Assembly (NCBI GenBank): GCA_028015205.1
Contig: CM051517.1
Coordinates: 60,821,455-60,885,454, forward strand
Source of the DNA: Mytilisepta virgata
Taxonomy: Eukaryota > Mollusca > Bivalvia > Mytilida > Mytilidae
Length of the DNA stretch: 64,000 bases
Reading direction: 5' to 3'
Within the stretch, counting starts at the first letter, position 1, and every line of letters begins with the position of its first letter. The position numbers and the translations under genes were made by a program. Positions 22,700 to 35,699 of this stretch are shown piece by piece. The notes below the pieces were generated by a model, which was not told the DNA's origin, did no database searches, and saw only the letters and a program-made list of their open reading frames with translations.

Positions 22700-25600
22700 G
22701 ACAATGTTATTTTATTATCTCCTATGACATGTACCTTCACTGATGAATTCAAAGGAACATAAGCGTGCTTCCTAGTGTAGTGGCAGTATTTTAATTTAAC
22801 ATACTGATGCCACAATAGAGTATAGATCACTGTGCATATCTGAATTGCAATAATTTTGTCATATGTTTGTCCGCAAATATCGGTTTATTGAAATGTATAT
22901 CATAAATTTATAAAGAAATACAGGCTGTATATATGCACCTATCAGCGCCATATTATCACAACAGGATACTACTATCTGTATCATCCGGCTGAGAAATCAA
23001 TATCGCAGCCCCAAACTAACCACGTGATTAAGAGGCACATACATTTATTCGCTTTGCAAAATAAATCAATTTTTAATTGAAAACGTCAAATTACAGTAAA
23101 TGACTAGATATTTATGAGTATGGGACTTCATTTTCCGTAATACTTTTAATTTATAATAATTGTTCAGCGTCGCGTTTTATGAACAGATTGCAAATCTACG
23201 GATGCTCTCATCACATGAAAATTGGCAGCGTTGTTTTTCAGTGTAGTAACACAGGCACCTGAGGAATTGATTTGTGTTTTGCATCCGCTCTTTTTACTCT
23301 GTCTATATTTTTTTCTTCCTCTTGACTTTAATTAAGGTCTTTCCCTTTCCAAAGGGAAGACCTTACTGTATTTCTTGGGTGTTACTAAAAGGCGGAAACA
23401 GAACGGAAACGGAACGGAAACGGAATACGGAAACGGAAAACTTCACGATTTTTATTTAAAAATATAATAATTACATTGTGACGTATTAACATGCTTCTTA
23501 ACCAATAACATTGCGACACGTAGTTAACAAGCTGTCTTTTATGTCTAAATGAAAATCAGCAGCACGAGACACCTGTGTACTAATCAATTACATATTATTG
23601 AGCGAAATTGATTATTACCGCGTGCATTACTTAATGTTATCAGATTAAAGTATTTTTGCACTAAAATGTAATTATAAAAACTGAATGCATCTTTTTGTAG
23701 CTTCATGTGCATGTCAAAGTGTGGACCAAAGGCACCGTGATTTTTTGTATGAAGCGCTTCCGCGCTTCATACAAAATGTGCTTTGGTCCACACTTTTACA
23801 TGCCAATGAAGCTACAAAAAGATGCATTCAATTCTTAATTAATGAATGTTACATGGTTACATGTATATACTCTTAATGCTAAGAAGCCGGGTATAATCGA
23901 CATAATATGGGACTTGGTTGCGTTGTGTGTTGTTACGTATAATCTGCACATTTGGTTTCTAGTAAAATTAACTGTCATATTTATGCTGTTTTGTATTGAA
24001 CAACTTGAATTATCATAGATCGCTTATGCATATCTTTATAGAACTGTTCCGACTTAAGCCGAAAAACTAGCTCCGCCCGCGATATCTTCTTACTACAAGC
24101 AAAGTACACGTGGTATGCTTCTAGGTATTTGCCACCGAAAGTCTTTTGATGCTTTAATATATTTTTAACAAGGATTTGCTTGCCGTGATAAATATCTTTT
24201 CTTATCTAAATCCTTTAAAGGGACTGAAGTGGAAATGTGTTAAGATCCATCCAATCATTTTAATATACCATAGACAATTAATGGAGAGAATTCGGCATAA
24301 AAAATATCAAACCCTGACACTTTAACTATAAAATATACATGCTCCAAGTCAGGAACCGTTACATTAGTGCATTTCACAATTATTTTATGTTTTTTAGCAA
24401 AAAAAGTCCAAAAGAATTTTCGCCTCGCTCCGCTCGGCCAAATTTTTATTATACGCCTCCCCTTTCAAATATCCTGGAAACGCCCGTGATTTTCCTTTCT
24501 CCTTTACTTTAAACAGAGCAATGCACAATACAACATGAATGTACAAGCATGCATTATAAACATTGCATATTTCTATTTGCACCTACAATTCAGTTTCTTG
24601 ATTTTGCAGTTATGAACTGGGTGCACAGATTTATGGCAATGGTGGCCATTTTTGTGCTTGCATCAAACACAATAACTAATAGTATCTTTATGATGGTCTT
24701 ATAGAATACCACAGTGCTGGACAGGGACTGAGACTGCAAGGTGGAACAGCCAAAATTCCGAACAGATACAACCTTGACTATGTTATTTATTTAAGAATAA
24801 AAACATGAATTTAAAAATTGTGTATTTTCAAATATTATAAATATAATTGTGAAAATAAATAATCAGTCCCTTGTTTTACTGAAAATGAAAAATCATGCTT
24901 CAACGGAGCAGAAAATAAATAATCTGTCTTTATTTTCCACAAAAATAAATAACCCATCCAAAACAAATCCTCCTGCCCCCCCCCCCCCCCCCCCCCAGAA
25001 TATCAAATGGTCGTCCCCTAAACAAACAATTTGTAAATATCCGCCAAAGGAAGTTTTCATAGACACATTAGTTTAAGAGCCGAGACGGAAAAAGACTCGA
25101 TTATCCGTAATTCAAACAATTTTATCATTTTCGATCTACAACTAAGGGAGGTAATTTGCTTAAAAGGGCTGAAGTCACGTGATGCAAATGCCATGAATAA
25201 TGTACCCAGCATTTTGCCATACGCCAATAAATCATTTATATCCCCCATGGCATAACGGTACTAAGATAATTTTAAACTAGAAGCGGTGTTAGAGTAATAT
25301 ATAATAAATGAAGATAATCCATTAGAACTGTCAGATGAAATGTATGTTTGAGAATTTTTTATCATTGTTACTCTAAGGATTTTTAAATAACCAATCACTC
25401 GAGACATTTTTTAAATAAAATTGCCCTCCAAGACAACGGTACTTCATTCTGCTCATATCTGCCACCGATCCCATATAGGCATGTGGGAAGAACAATTTAA
25501 AAGGTTCTTGCAAGGGTAAGTGTTAAAAAGTTTTTTAAAGTAGCGGCACATATCGATATACGAAGTTAGAACTCGATGGAAAATATACAAAACTTCCTAT

Positions 25601-25860
25601 TATTTTTTGAAATCTAAGTTATTCCAAGTTATGATCGTACAACATGGTCAGTTGTCAAATTAAAAATGTATTTCACCAGTAATCATAAGATAATTCACAT
25701 ATATTATAGTAAGCATTCAAAAGTCAAGAGTAAAATTGTGGTTTTTATAAAAAAAAAAAGGCGTTTTTCTAAAATACCACGTTAAAACTATAACTGTGAC
25801 AAAACTCACTGTTATTGTTTTATTGTTTTCGGAAAATATGCATAAAAATCAATTTTTTGT
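22700..25860. other. Intergenic DNA with a palindrome and homopolymers
   Basis: No gene seen. Contains the palindrome listed separately, an A/G-rich patch of GGAAACGGAAC repeats at 23,390-23,440, and a C run at about 24,977-24,996. Confidence 0.45.
23682..23830. repeat. Near-perfect 149-bp palindrome
   Basis: Two arms of about 70 bases (23,682-23,757 and 23,762-23,830) are reverse complements apart from a small mismatch region (GGCACCGTGATTTTTT against AAAATGTG) and single-base changes. The centre is GAAGCGC-TTCC-GCGCTTC. It is likely a foldback MITE or the end-joined tips of a larger element. Confidence 0.8.
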
Positions 25861-25869
25861 CCGACGGCC

Positions 25870-26876
25870 AGCCCATTGCTAAAAATAGAATATTCGACAA
25901 AAAATCAATTAAAAATCTTGTCTGAAACTGCTGGGTCAATTGAGGTCAAACTTTGTTGAAATGGCCCTTAGGTGGTCCCCTTTCAGAATTGTGTCCTATG
26001 ACCCCGCCCGCCAACCAAGGCGGCCGACATCACCCGACATAGTTTTTACATGGGACCCTGTGGGAAAAAATGTTTTAAAAATCTTCTCCTCTGAAACTAG
26101 TTGGCCAATTGGGACCAAATATTGATGGAATGGTCCTTAAGTGACCTCCTTTAAGAATTGTGTCCGATGACCCCACTCGCCAACCAGGGCAGCCGACATC
26201 AGCCGACATATTTTTAACATAGGACCCTATTGAAAAATGTTTTTAAAATCTTCTCTGAAACTGCTTGGCCTAATGGGACCAAATTTGGTGGAATGGTCCT
26301 TAGGAAGTCCCCTTTCAGAATTGTATCTGATGACCCCACCCGCCAACCAAGGCGGCCAACATAGATTTTAACATAGGACCCTATGGGGAAAATGTTTTAA
26401 AAATCTCCTCTGAAACTGCTTGGCCAATTGGGACCAAGCTTTGTTGGAATGGTCCTTAGGTGGTTCACTTTCAAAATTGTGGCCGATGAACTCCCACCAA
26501 CCAAGGCAGCAGACATCAGCCGACATAGTTTTAACATAGGACCCAATGGGAAAAATGTTTTAAAAATTTTCTCCTCTCAAACTGCTTGGCCTATTGGACC
26601 AGAATTGGATGGAATGGTCTTTACTTTGCAGGGATGGTCCTTGGGTGGTCCTCTTTCAGAATTGTGTCTGACTACTCCACTTGCCAACCAAGATGGCTGC
26701 CGTTACTAAATATAGAAAATTCAGCAAAAAATAAATTAAAAATCTTCTTATCTGAAACTGCTAAGTCAATTGAGACCAAGCTATGATGAAAAGGTCCTTG
26801 GGTAATGCCCTTTCAGAATTGTGTGAGCTTATTTGAGCTAGGTGATCGATACAGGCTCACCTGAGCCTCTAGTTTT
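25870..26876 (+). mobile_element. AGCTCACC-type element (family B), copy 2
   Basis: Contains about five units of roughly 170 bp with CTGAAACTGCTTGGCCAATTG, GGAATGGTCCTTAGGTGGTC, CCTTTCAGAATTGTGTC, ATGACCCC..CGCCAACCAAGG and ACATAGGACCCTATGG. It ends GATACAGGCTCACCTGAGCC-TCTAGTTTT. The 5' AGCTCACC end is missing, so it appears truncated. Open frames inside are translations of the repeat unit. Confidence 0.7.
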
Positions 26877-29380
26877 ATCATAAAAACAAGGTCAAAAGTT
26901 ACGTTAAAAATATATATGTTATGGTTGTTTACCTTTTGAATATTTTTTCTCCATATTTTAAAGTTTTTCGGAAACGAAAACAGCTCCTACTCCGCAATTT
27001 TTTTTTAGGTACTTAGTATAGGAATCGTCTGTGTGTCTGTCAGTGTGTCCAAAATGTGCAACTCTTATACAGATTTTCATGAAATTTACACAAAGGGGTA
27101 TATCATATGAATATGTGCATGTCGAAAAAAAGTATATGCCCACACTTTAAAATGATATAATTTGAATTAGAATTTTAATCCACAGACAGCTGGATGAAGA
27201 TTGGCGTGGGCATCCTTCATTAGCTTTGCCTACAAGACATCTAGCTTGAAAAAAGGACATTTTATACATGTTTTTGTACTCCCGCTCCATGGGAGAGAAT
27301 GTACACTGTTTTACTCTGACTTGTCTGTCCGTCCGTCCGTAACTTTTTTCCGTCGCAGTTTTCTCATTAACTACTGGTCGCAGCTGCTTGAAATTTTGAA
27401 ACATTATTTCTGTATGTTATGCCGTATGGTGTGATTCATTTTCGTAATATCTGTATTCAATTTCCTATTTACTAGGGACTTGGTTTTTTACTTAATTTTT
27501 TGGAATGTTGAAATTTCTGTCGCAGTTTTCTCGGCAACTACTTATCGAATTTTTGACACAATCTCTCTGAATGATGCCAGGGAACAACCAGGTCTTCATG
27601 TTTCTAAAGGATCTTCAATACAGGAAAATGTGAAGGCAAAATCAAGACAGTCCTTCATATCTCAGTCTACATTGATACATATATATAGATAAATAATCAA
27701 ACCTTTCTTGTTGAGCAAATAAGTCTGGGATACCATGACTTGAACATGCAAGCAAAATTTGCTACTTTCTGTCCGAGATTAAAGCTTCCTTAAATGGCTG
27801 ACGTAAATGCAGAAGGTAGGTTAATATTAGTTTTAAAATATGGTGGTACGTCAGCATTCGTTCTCTGAGAATTCACCAAGATCCCTCATGACAATGTCGT
27901 AATCTTGTAGTGCATGATGAGTATCAATGTATTATATATTAGAGTATTACACTTCACCCAGTTAATCCTAAATAATCTACCCTAGTTTTAGGTATGAGGG
28001 TGTAATTCCCTTAAGAACCGACTACTATGTAAAATCGGCTTTAAGTACCATGCAAGTTTATTTTATCAGCATTTTCGATTTTCTGAGTGCGGAGTATTAA
28101 AATTTCGGCTTCTCGAGTACCATGCTACCAAGTGCTGCCTAAAAATTAGCCAAAGGGCAAAGTAACAAAAAGTGGGTTATATCCTCGAGTATCATGTATT
28201 AGTGTAAGCCCGTGAAGGTACATGTACTCATTGACTCAAGCAAGTTAGCCTGATTGATTTCAGATGAGGTGGTTTTATTGCAGTCCTTAGTTACACTCAA
28301 CCACATGGTTTTACGTGTACTTTAAAACATATATATAAGACAAGTGGCGAATATATTAATTTCTCATAACACTGCAGATGTCGCCCTCGTGCATTCTAGT
28401 TTCATGTGATGTTTAATCTCGAAAGAGTATCATTGTTTACTGATTACTTCACGCCAAACAACATTTATTCCATTTTGAAGACGTGTGGAATTTTAACACG
28501 CCTAGTTTGAAGACGTGCGGATACGAAAAATGTAGGTAAACTAAGGAAGCAAATTGCACATCTGCAGTTGCAAATATTTTGCCCATCAATAGTCGAAGTT
28601 TTATAGTTTCAGCCATTCACTTTTAAATGGCGCTAATTGTATTTTCAGCAATTCAGCAGTTTTTGCAAACATAGTGCACAAAAAGTAGCAATCGAAAGTG
28701 AAAATAAAACCAAGTGACTGACACTTGAGGCTATAACCCCTCTTTTCGTACGCAGTATTCGGGTGCCTTTTTAGAGCGTATTTCGTACGCAGACATGGTA
28801 CGCGGAACCGCAACACCTGCAGTATACCGTACGCAGATGCAAATTTTGGAATATTTGCACAAAATAACGGTTTTCCAACTGAAATTTAAAACGTACGCTG
28901 GTACCATTATTCGGTCATACTCTGACTCGCTTTGACTGACCCTGCGAAACCAATCTAATTCTAATTTTAGTAACAGAGTTATCTGCCCCGCTACCAAAAA
29001 CATTGTGTACAGATAAACTCAAAAACCATAATGGATATCAAAAATCTAAAGTGGGGAAAATGTTGTCAGACTCATGGCCATGATTTGTCATGTCATAGGT
29101 CAAGGGAAAGACCTCACATTTGTTCTCCGAACAAATGACTTTTTAATTGTTAATGAAATTTTTATATTAATTTATGAAAGAATTAAAATGCCATATATCA
29201 CTACTATAGGAATAATCTTGTGTCCTTATTTTGTCGACTGATACAGTATTATACATAAAGTAGTAGTATAGTCACCTGTAGTACATGTAATGAAATATTT
29301 TATAATATACATGTAGTAATGATTTTGATTTCTAGTGTTGTATAACATACCAACTTCTCTATTTCACCATTGCAACATCA
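26877..29380. other. Intergenic DNA with repeat fragments
   Basis: No gene recognised. 27,010-27,140 and 27,270-27,600 carry fragments typical of the CCGCT..GTCCGTCCG element family. 28,500-29,000 has slightly higher GC and short open frames but no domain. Confidence 0.4.
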
Positions 29381-29389
29381 TACAGATAA

Positions 29390-29830
29390 TAAGTGGGTTG
29401 GAAAACAACAGCTGTAAACAATCGGAAAGTGGAGTTGAAGAGATTACAGGTGAGACTGGTTCGTTAGAAGTGACGATGATGGCTCTATCGATGAAAATGA
29501 ATCCAGAACATCGGATAAATTAATTGTCACAAATGTGGAAAATGCAACTAGCGTAAAACTGAGTAGCGACTCAAAAGAAATGTTGCAAAGAAAGGACGGA
29601 AGTCCAATCTGGAAGTGGCTTTGATTTCTGTTATGACAGGATTCACAAGTACCAATGAACAGATAGAGAACAAACATTTATCTCTCTAGGAGATTACACT
29701 CAACGCCAAAATGAGCGGAGCTGGGAAAGGCCAGGTTGGAATCTGAGGAGCGTCAGAAGAAGGAAGAACGGCAGCATCAATTTAAAATGATGTATTGGCG
29801 GTAACTCCGGGAAAAGACAGTAGCTAACTT
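29390..29830 (+). pseudogene. Harbinger-associated Myb/SANT-like protein remnant
   Basis: Joining broken frames, the end of the region reads EERQKKEERQHQF followed by KMMYW. It is preceded by a stretch like NLEVALISVMTGFTST and NEQIENKHLSL. This Glu/Arg-rich, Gln-His tail is what I know from the C-terminus of Myb/SANT-like DNA-binding partners encoded by PIF/Harbinger transposons. Several stops and shifts break the frame. The transposase remnant 1 kb away on the opposite strand supports the call. Confidence 0.45.
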
Positions 29831-30739
29831 TTGCAAGCCAAAGCTACCCCCATTAACATGAGCCAAAAAGCAATCATACCAGAAATGACAACACAGGTCA
29901 CTTTTACTACAATTTCTGATTCACTTGACTTTCTTCTTCCAATATTGACTTTAGATGCTGAAAATCTGTTTGCTCTTATGCCGTCATGAGAGAGAACGTT
30001 CATGAATCATTTATTTTTGCTATGTATATTGTAAAATGAATATGGTTTGACATATTTTAGCGATCAATGCATTCTTGTTTCATACTTATCACTTTACACT
30101 TGCAATCCTATTAACTCTCTTCGCCCAAACTTCAGATGAATGCTTGTGATTTGTATTTAATTTTCGTCTTATGAGAAGTCAAGGATATCGCGATTGAGAT
30201 ATGATAGAAAAAAGCTGAACATTCAGTGGCAAAGACAAGACCAAAATTAGAAATGTAACTCTGGAAAAAACGATACCACAACACAGAAATTAAGTAACAC
30301 GCTCTCAGTAGGTCGAACCCAGACTAGTGCATCGGTACCCCGTAGGGAAAGCGTCCTCTGCTTTTTATGAAACTCTCCACAAGTTCCCAATGTTAAGGAC
30401 AACAAGCATATGAAAAAAACGACAGAGAGAACCTACAATTCCGAAAAAAGGCTCACATTCCCTCCCCATTGCACAAAGTCTGATTAATGGACCTAAACAC
30501 AAAATTAAACCAAAGTCATCCAAGTCTGAAATGTACGTCAAGGTGACCCAATTGATGCTGGGAAGTGTTGCGCTATATAAGATGATTGTGAAATATCTTT
30601 GATCTCTCATAAGTTGTTCCTGAGAAATTGAACTGAACGCAAAACTTACTTAAAACGGGACGTACAGATGGACAAAGGTAAATCTTCCAAATTTGTGATC
30701 GGGGCATCCAAATGTGAAAATGATGTAGAGACAAACTTT

Positions 30740-31730
30740 AATTTTCCCCTATTTACATGAAGTGATTTTCGAATGCTGCTACCAAGTCATCTCGAATAAC
30801 TATACAAGCCACCTCATCATTAACATCAAAACGCTTCTAAAGACACCTTCCTTTTCAGTGCCCAAAAGAGTTCTCGATTGTCATCCTTGCCCTTCTCAAT
30901 CCGTAATTAAACCTTGCCCGAGTTGCGTTAAGATTTGCCCTGTCCGAATATGTTTTATGGTCCATGGTTTCAGGGGAAATGTTGGGTCTGCTATTAGCGT
31001 CAGAGGTATGATAGCGTCCATTCCTTGGAGAGCTATTTGCTTTAACCATTTCGGGAACAAATTTTCCTTCTCCCCTCTTGTGAAAAATTTCAGAATTGGC
31101 GAAACACTTGCACCATGCAACCTGCCAGGTGATCCAATATTAATGTCAGTGAAAACGTACCTTTAATCACAAACACCTTGTAGTATCAAAGAGTACCACC
31201 CCTTTCTATTCAAATAATCGCCGTGCAAATTCGCGGGCCCTTGAATTGGAATATGACAACTGTCGATAGCTCCTCCGGAATTCGAAAATCCCCACAATTC
31301 TTTATATCCATGAATCACACTCCTAAGATCGTTGCCAGTTGGAAAAGATACGTACCTATCCAAGAGCTTCTCAATGATAGCGTTGCATACCTTGTGAACA
31401 AACTTACATACGGTAGATGTACTTACACCGAACATGTTACCAATTGTCCTGTACTTCGCCGAAAATCCTAAGAAATAAATGGCAATGGCTATTTTTTTCC
31501 GCATCTAATGATTTTTTTTACATAATTTCGTCAGGTTTCAAGCAAGTATCAAGCTCACTGCATATATTTTCAAAAATTGTACGACTCATTTTTAAATTGT
31601 CAAGACATTGCTGGTCCGTAAATTTTCCTAACACCACATTTTCTCACCAAGTAAACGACCTCTCCACTGACCACACTGATTTTGAGCGACATGATCCAAG
31701 TGCTATTCCTGCACTAACACAAAATTAAAT
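30740..31730 (-). pseudogene. PIF/Harbinger (HARBI1-like) transposase pseudogene
   Basis: On the minus strand from about 31,728, broken frames give KFTDQQCLDNLKMSRTIFEN. An open frame (31,504-31,166) follows with AKYRTIGNMFGVSTSTVCKF (helix-turn-helix), GGAIDSCHIPI (first catalytic Asp) and NRKGWYSLILQGVCD. After a stop come FTDINIGSPGRLHGASV and, past a frameshift near 30,950, NYGLRRARMTIENSFG (the C-terminal Glu region). Order and spacing fit the DDE_Tnp_4 family of about 350 residues. Defects: an in-frame stop after VCD, at least two frameshifts, a stop after FGH, and Gly where the family has the second catalytic Asp (HDA to HGA). It is inactive. Confidence 0.85.
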
Positions 31731-31805
31731 GTAAATACTTAGAATATTTGCATTTACATACGGGTGTAAATTTACATCATAGTACATAAGTGTGTAAGTA
31801 GTAAG

Positions 31806-32205
31806 GAAAGTCAAGAAATACTAAAGGGATATTCGAAGGTAGGGAAAATCGAATATAACTGACAAACTCCAGAGAACAACGAAGACAAGACCAAAACAAT
31901 ACAAACATTACAAAACTAAAAACATATGAACAACATGGACCCCACCAATAATCCGGGGGTAGACTCGAGCGATCGGAAAGAATAAGCAGTGTCTGGTTCC
32001 TTCAGGACACCCGCCATGCCGTCTATGTCAAATCCGGTATGAGGAAGTTATAACATCAATATGGAACAGGTCCATTTTCATAACTGTCAACCAAGTCATG
32101 ATGACGTCCAGAAAACTTTAATAACAATGACTGCAACGTAGGAGCAACATACCATTGTTTGAGCAAATTTTCTATCAGGAACCGGGCTCAGTCCAGGAAC
32201 TCAAT
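31806..32205 (-). mobile_element. Retroelement tail (family A variant)
   Basis: Shares the AACAACGAAGACAAGACC and CAGGACACCCGCCAT blocks with 12,840-13,050. On the minus strand a decayed C-terminus can be followed (GGACGTCATCATGACTTGGT, the counterpart of the GRH..LI motif), ending near CTGGACTGAGCCCGG. Confidence 0.5.
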
Positions 32206-32208
32206 GTG

Positions 32209-32368
32209 CAGTCAAACCTGCTTTAAAGGGCACCTATATATGGCGAATCACTGTCTATAAAGGGCACAGTGAAAAGTCCCATTTATGAACAAAGTATGTA
32301 AAATTAACCTCTGTATAAAGGGCACTTTTTCTGATCCCTTGGGTGCCCTTTATAGATAGGTTTGACTG
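32209..32368. mobile_element. 160-bp MITE with CAGTCAAACCT ends
   Basis: It starts CAGTCAAACCTGCTTTAAAG and ends CTTTATAGATAGGTTTGACT-G, with TA after the right end. GGGCACC and GGGTGCCC extend the inverted ends. The interior repeats TATAAAGGGCAC. A longer, more decayed relative with the same left end lies at 60,999-61,496. The ends resemble Tc1/mariner/pogo-type non-autonomous elements. Confidence 0.65.
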
Positions 32369-33057
32369 TATATGTAAATTTGTTGCATGTTAAAGGGGTT
32401 CTATGACTTGGTTATAATATGACAGAATTCGGCACGTGGCAAGAAAAAATGTTATTACTTCTACAATTATTTCTAAACATTCAAGACTAAAATTTTTTTT
32501 AATATATTCCCTTTTCAGATATATTAATTAAATTCAAATCGTCACCTCCAATATGGCCTATGCCGTGCTCAGACGTACCCTGTCCAGTTGGTTAATTCTG
32601 AAATGTGATGCACAAGTCATGCATGTTATGTGGAATAAAGACAAAAGAGATTTTATCAGTTTATCAACGTCCCTACCCCTGTACAACTTAATTTGTTAAT
32701 GAATTGTATTCTAGTTTTCGAAACTAATGCATAGTAATTTGATTATTTTTTATTTATTTGTTCTTATTTCAGAAGTATTTTTAATAATTATTTACCACAA
32801 ACACGAATGTTCATGCATTTATTATCAATGTCCTATATATATTTCGTCCATATACTAAAAATCCTCGTGAAATGAAACAAACAAACAAAAAACAAAAAAA
32901 AACAAACAAAGGAATATCCAGAAGTTGTGTTCCTGTGATTATTACCAGGTTTACGAGATGTGAATTGTGTCTAGAATTTAAATATTTCCCAACGACGATA
33001 AAACTTTAATATTATTATCATGATTATCGTCAGTTCTAATCGCCGCATCCTTTTTAA
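32369..33057. other. Intergenic DNA, no gene seen
   Basis: AT-rich sequence with an AAAC-rich patch at 32,875-32,910; no coding signal or recognised repeat. Confidence 0.4.
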
Positions 33058-33421
33058 TTGGCCGGAGACCACAATTAATGGACACCAGCTCATTCTGTTA
33101 TTTTTCAATTTGAGTTTTTTCACACTTTCTATTGACCTTTTAAAGAATCATGGTTAACATATAAAGCACAAGGGTCATGGTACTTAATTTTAAACATTTT
33201 TTACCAGCTGTATGCAGAAATTTGGTCATTGTCAAATTGACAAAATTTCAGGATGCTGGTGAAAAGTGAATGATAACTTCGAATTTTCTAAACGTTTGAT
33301 ATATTTTCCAATATTGAGTTTACATTGAATAAAAGATAGATAATAAAGTTTGGGCAATTTTTAATTTTTTTATAAGTTGGCAAATATGAACACTTAAAAA
33401 ATAATTGTGGTCTCTGGCCAA
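33058..33421. mobile_element. 364-bp MITE with TTGGCCGGAGACCACAATTA ends
   Basis: The 20-base left end TTGGCCGGAGACCACAATTA is answered at 33,402-33,421 by TAATTGTGGTCTCTGGCCAA, with one mismatch. The interior is AT-rich with no reading frame. No clear target duplication beyond AA/TT. Confidence 0.65.
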
Positions 33422-34769
33422 TTGAACGTTTGATTTAAAAATTAGTATACTATTATCTGATAGATTGTACTGACGTATAATGTCATCGATATCAGTAATC
33501 ATTACAGTAAATTGTCAAGCATAACACACTTTCAGTTTCTGTAGTAAATATGTTTCGACGACATATTCTATTATCTAAAACTATTGTAATAAACTGCGTG
33601 TTCCGAAAATTCATTTTGGAAGTAATAACCGATATGGTGTGTATGTTTGAAAAAAGATTACTCCGACAATCGTCCACCGTGAATGAAGTTGTTCTTGGTT
33701 CTTATATAATTAGGTCGGCGATTTTAAGACATGGGTGAATATTCTGTCAGAAAAAGGTAATAAGCTTTTCAGTGTATCATATATATAAGTATTTTCACCT
33801 GTATTATGATTATTTTTTGTTTTATCCTTTTTTTTCACTGATCGTGTCAGTCAAGAACATATGTTAGGCATTTAACTGAAGACAAATTTAAACAACGAAA
33901 AGAAATAATTTCGTCCTTAAATATACGGACAGAAAATATCATATGTAGCGACAAATATGCGTTCTCCAATATACATAGACATAATTACCCGACTTTAACA
34001 GTTAAACATTCATTAATTAGTCACGTAATATAAATTTAAAAAGGACAAATTTAGATTTCCTGTATCTTGTTATTTCATTTCGAAATTCATATATCATTAA
34101 TTATGAAATGTACCTATACATACATAAACTTAGGTGATAAGTATGAGATTTGTGTATTCCTTAATATACTTCATTTTCATATTAAGCACCCGATTATTTA
34201 TAAAATATTCCATAACAAATATTAATACATAATGTCTACCAAACAACTAGTAAATGTATTATAAAATTGAAAGCTGCCGATAAAAGTAATACAGGGTGAT
34301 AATCCCTATTGAATCATGGGGGGGGGGGGGGGGGGGGTCCAAGATTAACACGTAAGAAAATATGTAAAAATAAAAATAAATTATGATTTTGACGTTCTTA
34401 ATCGATCCGGATTGATCTGAACCGATCTTAATTTGGCTGCAATTGATCTGATCATAAAAGTAAAGTCTTGTTTTGGTTTGAACTTTTTTTCTCGCGAAAA
34501 ATTAAGACAAACAAGACGAATAAAGTTTGAAATGGCCGGTCAAGATCAAAACGGAGTTACCGGTGAATTAAACTTATATATTTTGGTTTATTTTTGCACA
34601 ACAAAGAAGGTCAAGATCCTAGAATTTATGTTAAACTTTATTTTTGTTATACATTATGTATCGTCAAAAGAATATCGAAGCGACAAAACAGTGGGAAAAG
34701 TCAACAAATTAGATTTCCAAGGAAAAGACAAATTAGCCAGGAGAATAGAACACAATAAGAAAACGCTAT

Positions 34770-35690
34770 AAGCAAACATATATAAATAAAAGAATAAAAA
34801 AAGTGTAATAAACTAAACAAAACAAGACATCACAGAAACTAAAGCACTAGCAATGTGAACTCCCATTAAATACTGTGAGTGACATCCGTAGGGTAAGCAT
34901 GTCCTGCTCCGTAAACGACACCGGGGACGTTGCAAGTGAAGTGTCAAGTCTGGTGAGGTGTCGTGAAATCTAACTCAAAATATATAGTCTCATACGCGAG
35001 AAAGAAACTTGTATGGGTCAATCAATTCGTAATGACGACCGTAAAACTTTGATGATGAAATTAACAGAGTCTGAAAAACACTGTCTTAGAAGTTTATGTG
35101 ACAGCAATCTCGTCCTGCCGAGATAGTCGCCGTTTAAACCACATATAAAAAGTTATATTGTGGTATAATATATGAAGATAGTGACTTGGAATATATTAAA
35201 ACAAATACACGTTTACATTTCAAATCGATTTTATTATTTTCATAACCCAACAATTATATCGAATATAAGGAGACAGTTAAGGTAGTAAAGGGAGGACTAC
35301 TTGACCGTCTATTACAATATTACAATGTTTGTGAGTTATGAGTTTTTTTCGGTTATGAATGTACGTTATTGTTACGAGGGAATTATGATAGAAATGTATG
35401 TAAAAGTCGGAAAAAGAATACCGAAGGAATAAAGCATTGGACAAAACTCCAACGACAAGAAGGGCACAACCAAAGAAGTAGACAACACAGAAAAATATAG
35501 CAGTAAAAAACACTTGTGCACTTCTTGTAAGTAATGTAAACCCCCACATAAAAACTTTGATTGACACAAGGTACTCGGGAAGGTTGAGCGTGTTCGGCCA
35601 GATTATCAGCAATCAAATCGTGATGTTGACCGCTAAGTTGATGGGGTAAGTCTGAACATAACCGTTCCTTAGAGGTTTGTGATGGGTAAT
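34770..35690 (-). mobile_element. Two adjacent retroelement tails (family A)
   Basis: 34,770-35,130 and 35,280-35,690 each contain the family A series in reverse (AGCAATGTGAACTCCCATTAA, GTAAGCATGTCCTGCTCCGT, AATTCGTAATGACGACCGTAAAA, GTGACAGCAATCTCGTCCTGC). On the minus strand a decayed FYGRHYELI-type motif is visible near 35,040. The open frames here are tail translations without a domain. Confidence 0.55.
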
Positions 35691-35699
35691 GTACGAATA

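Noticed and set aside
30762..31166. 134-codon plus-strand open frame
   Set aside because: It is the antisense shadow of the Harbinger transposase remnant on the minus strand.
34319..34337. Long G, C and T homopolymers (also 24,977-24,996, 39,104-39,130, 40,801-40,822, 52,164-52,177)
   Set aside because: Probably slippage or sequencing-prone runs; nothing ties them to a function.
34433..34771. 112-codon plus-strand open frame
   Set aside because: Its second half is a repeat also found at 52,740-52,830, and the rest has no domain or splice context.
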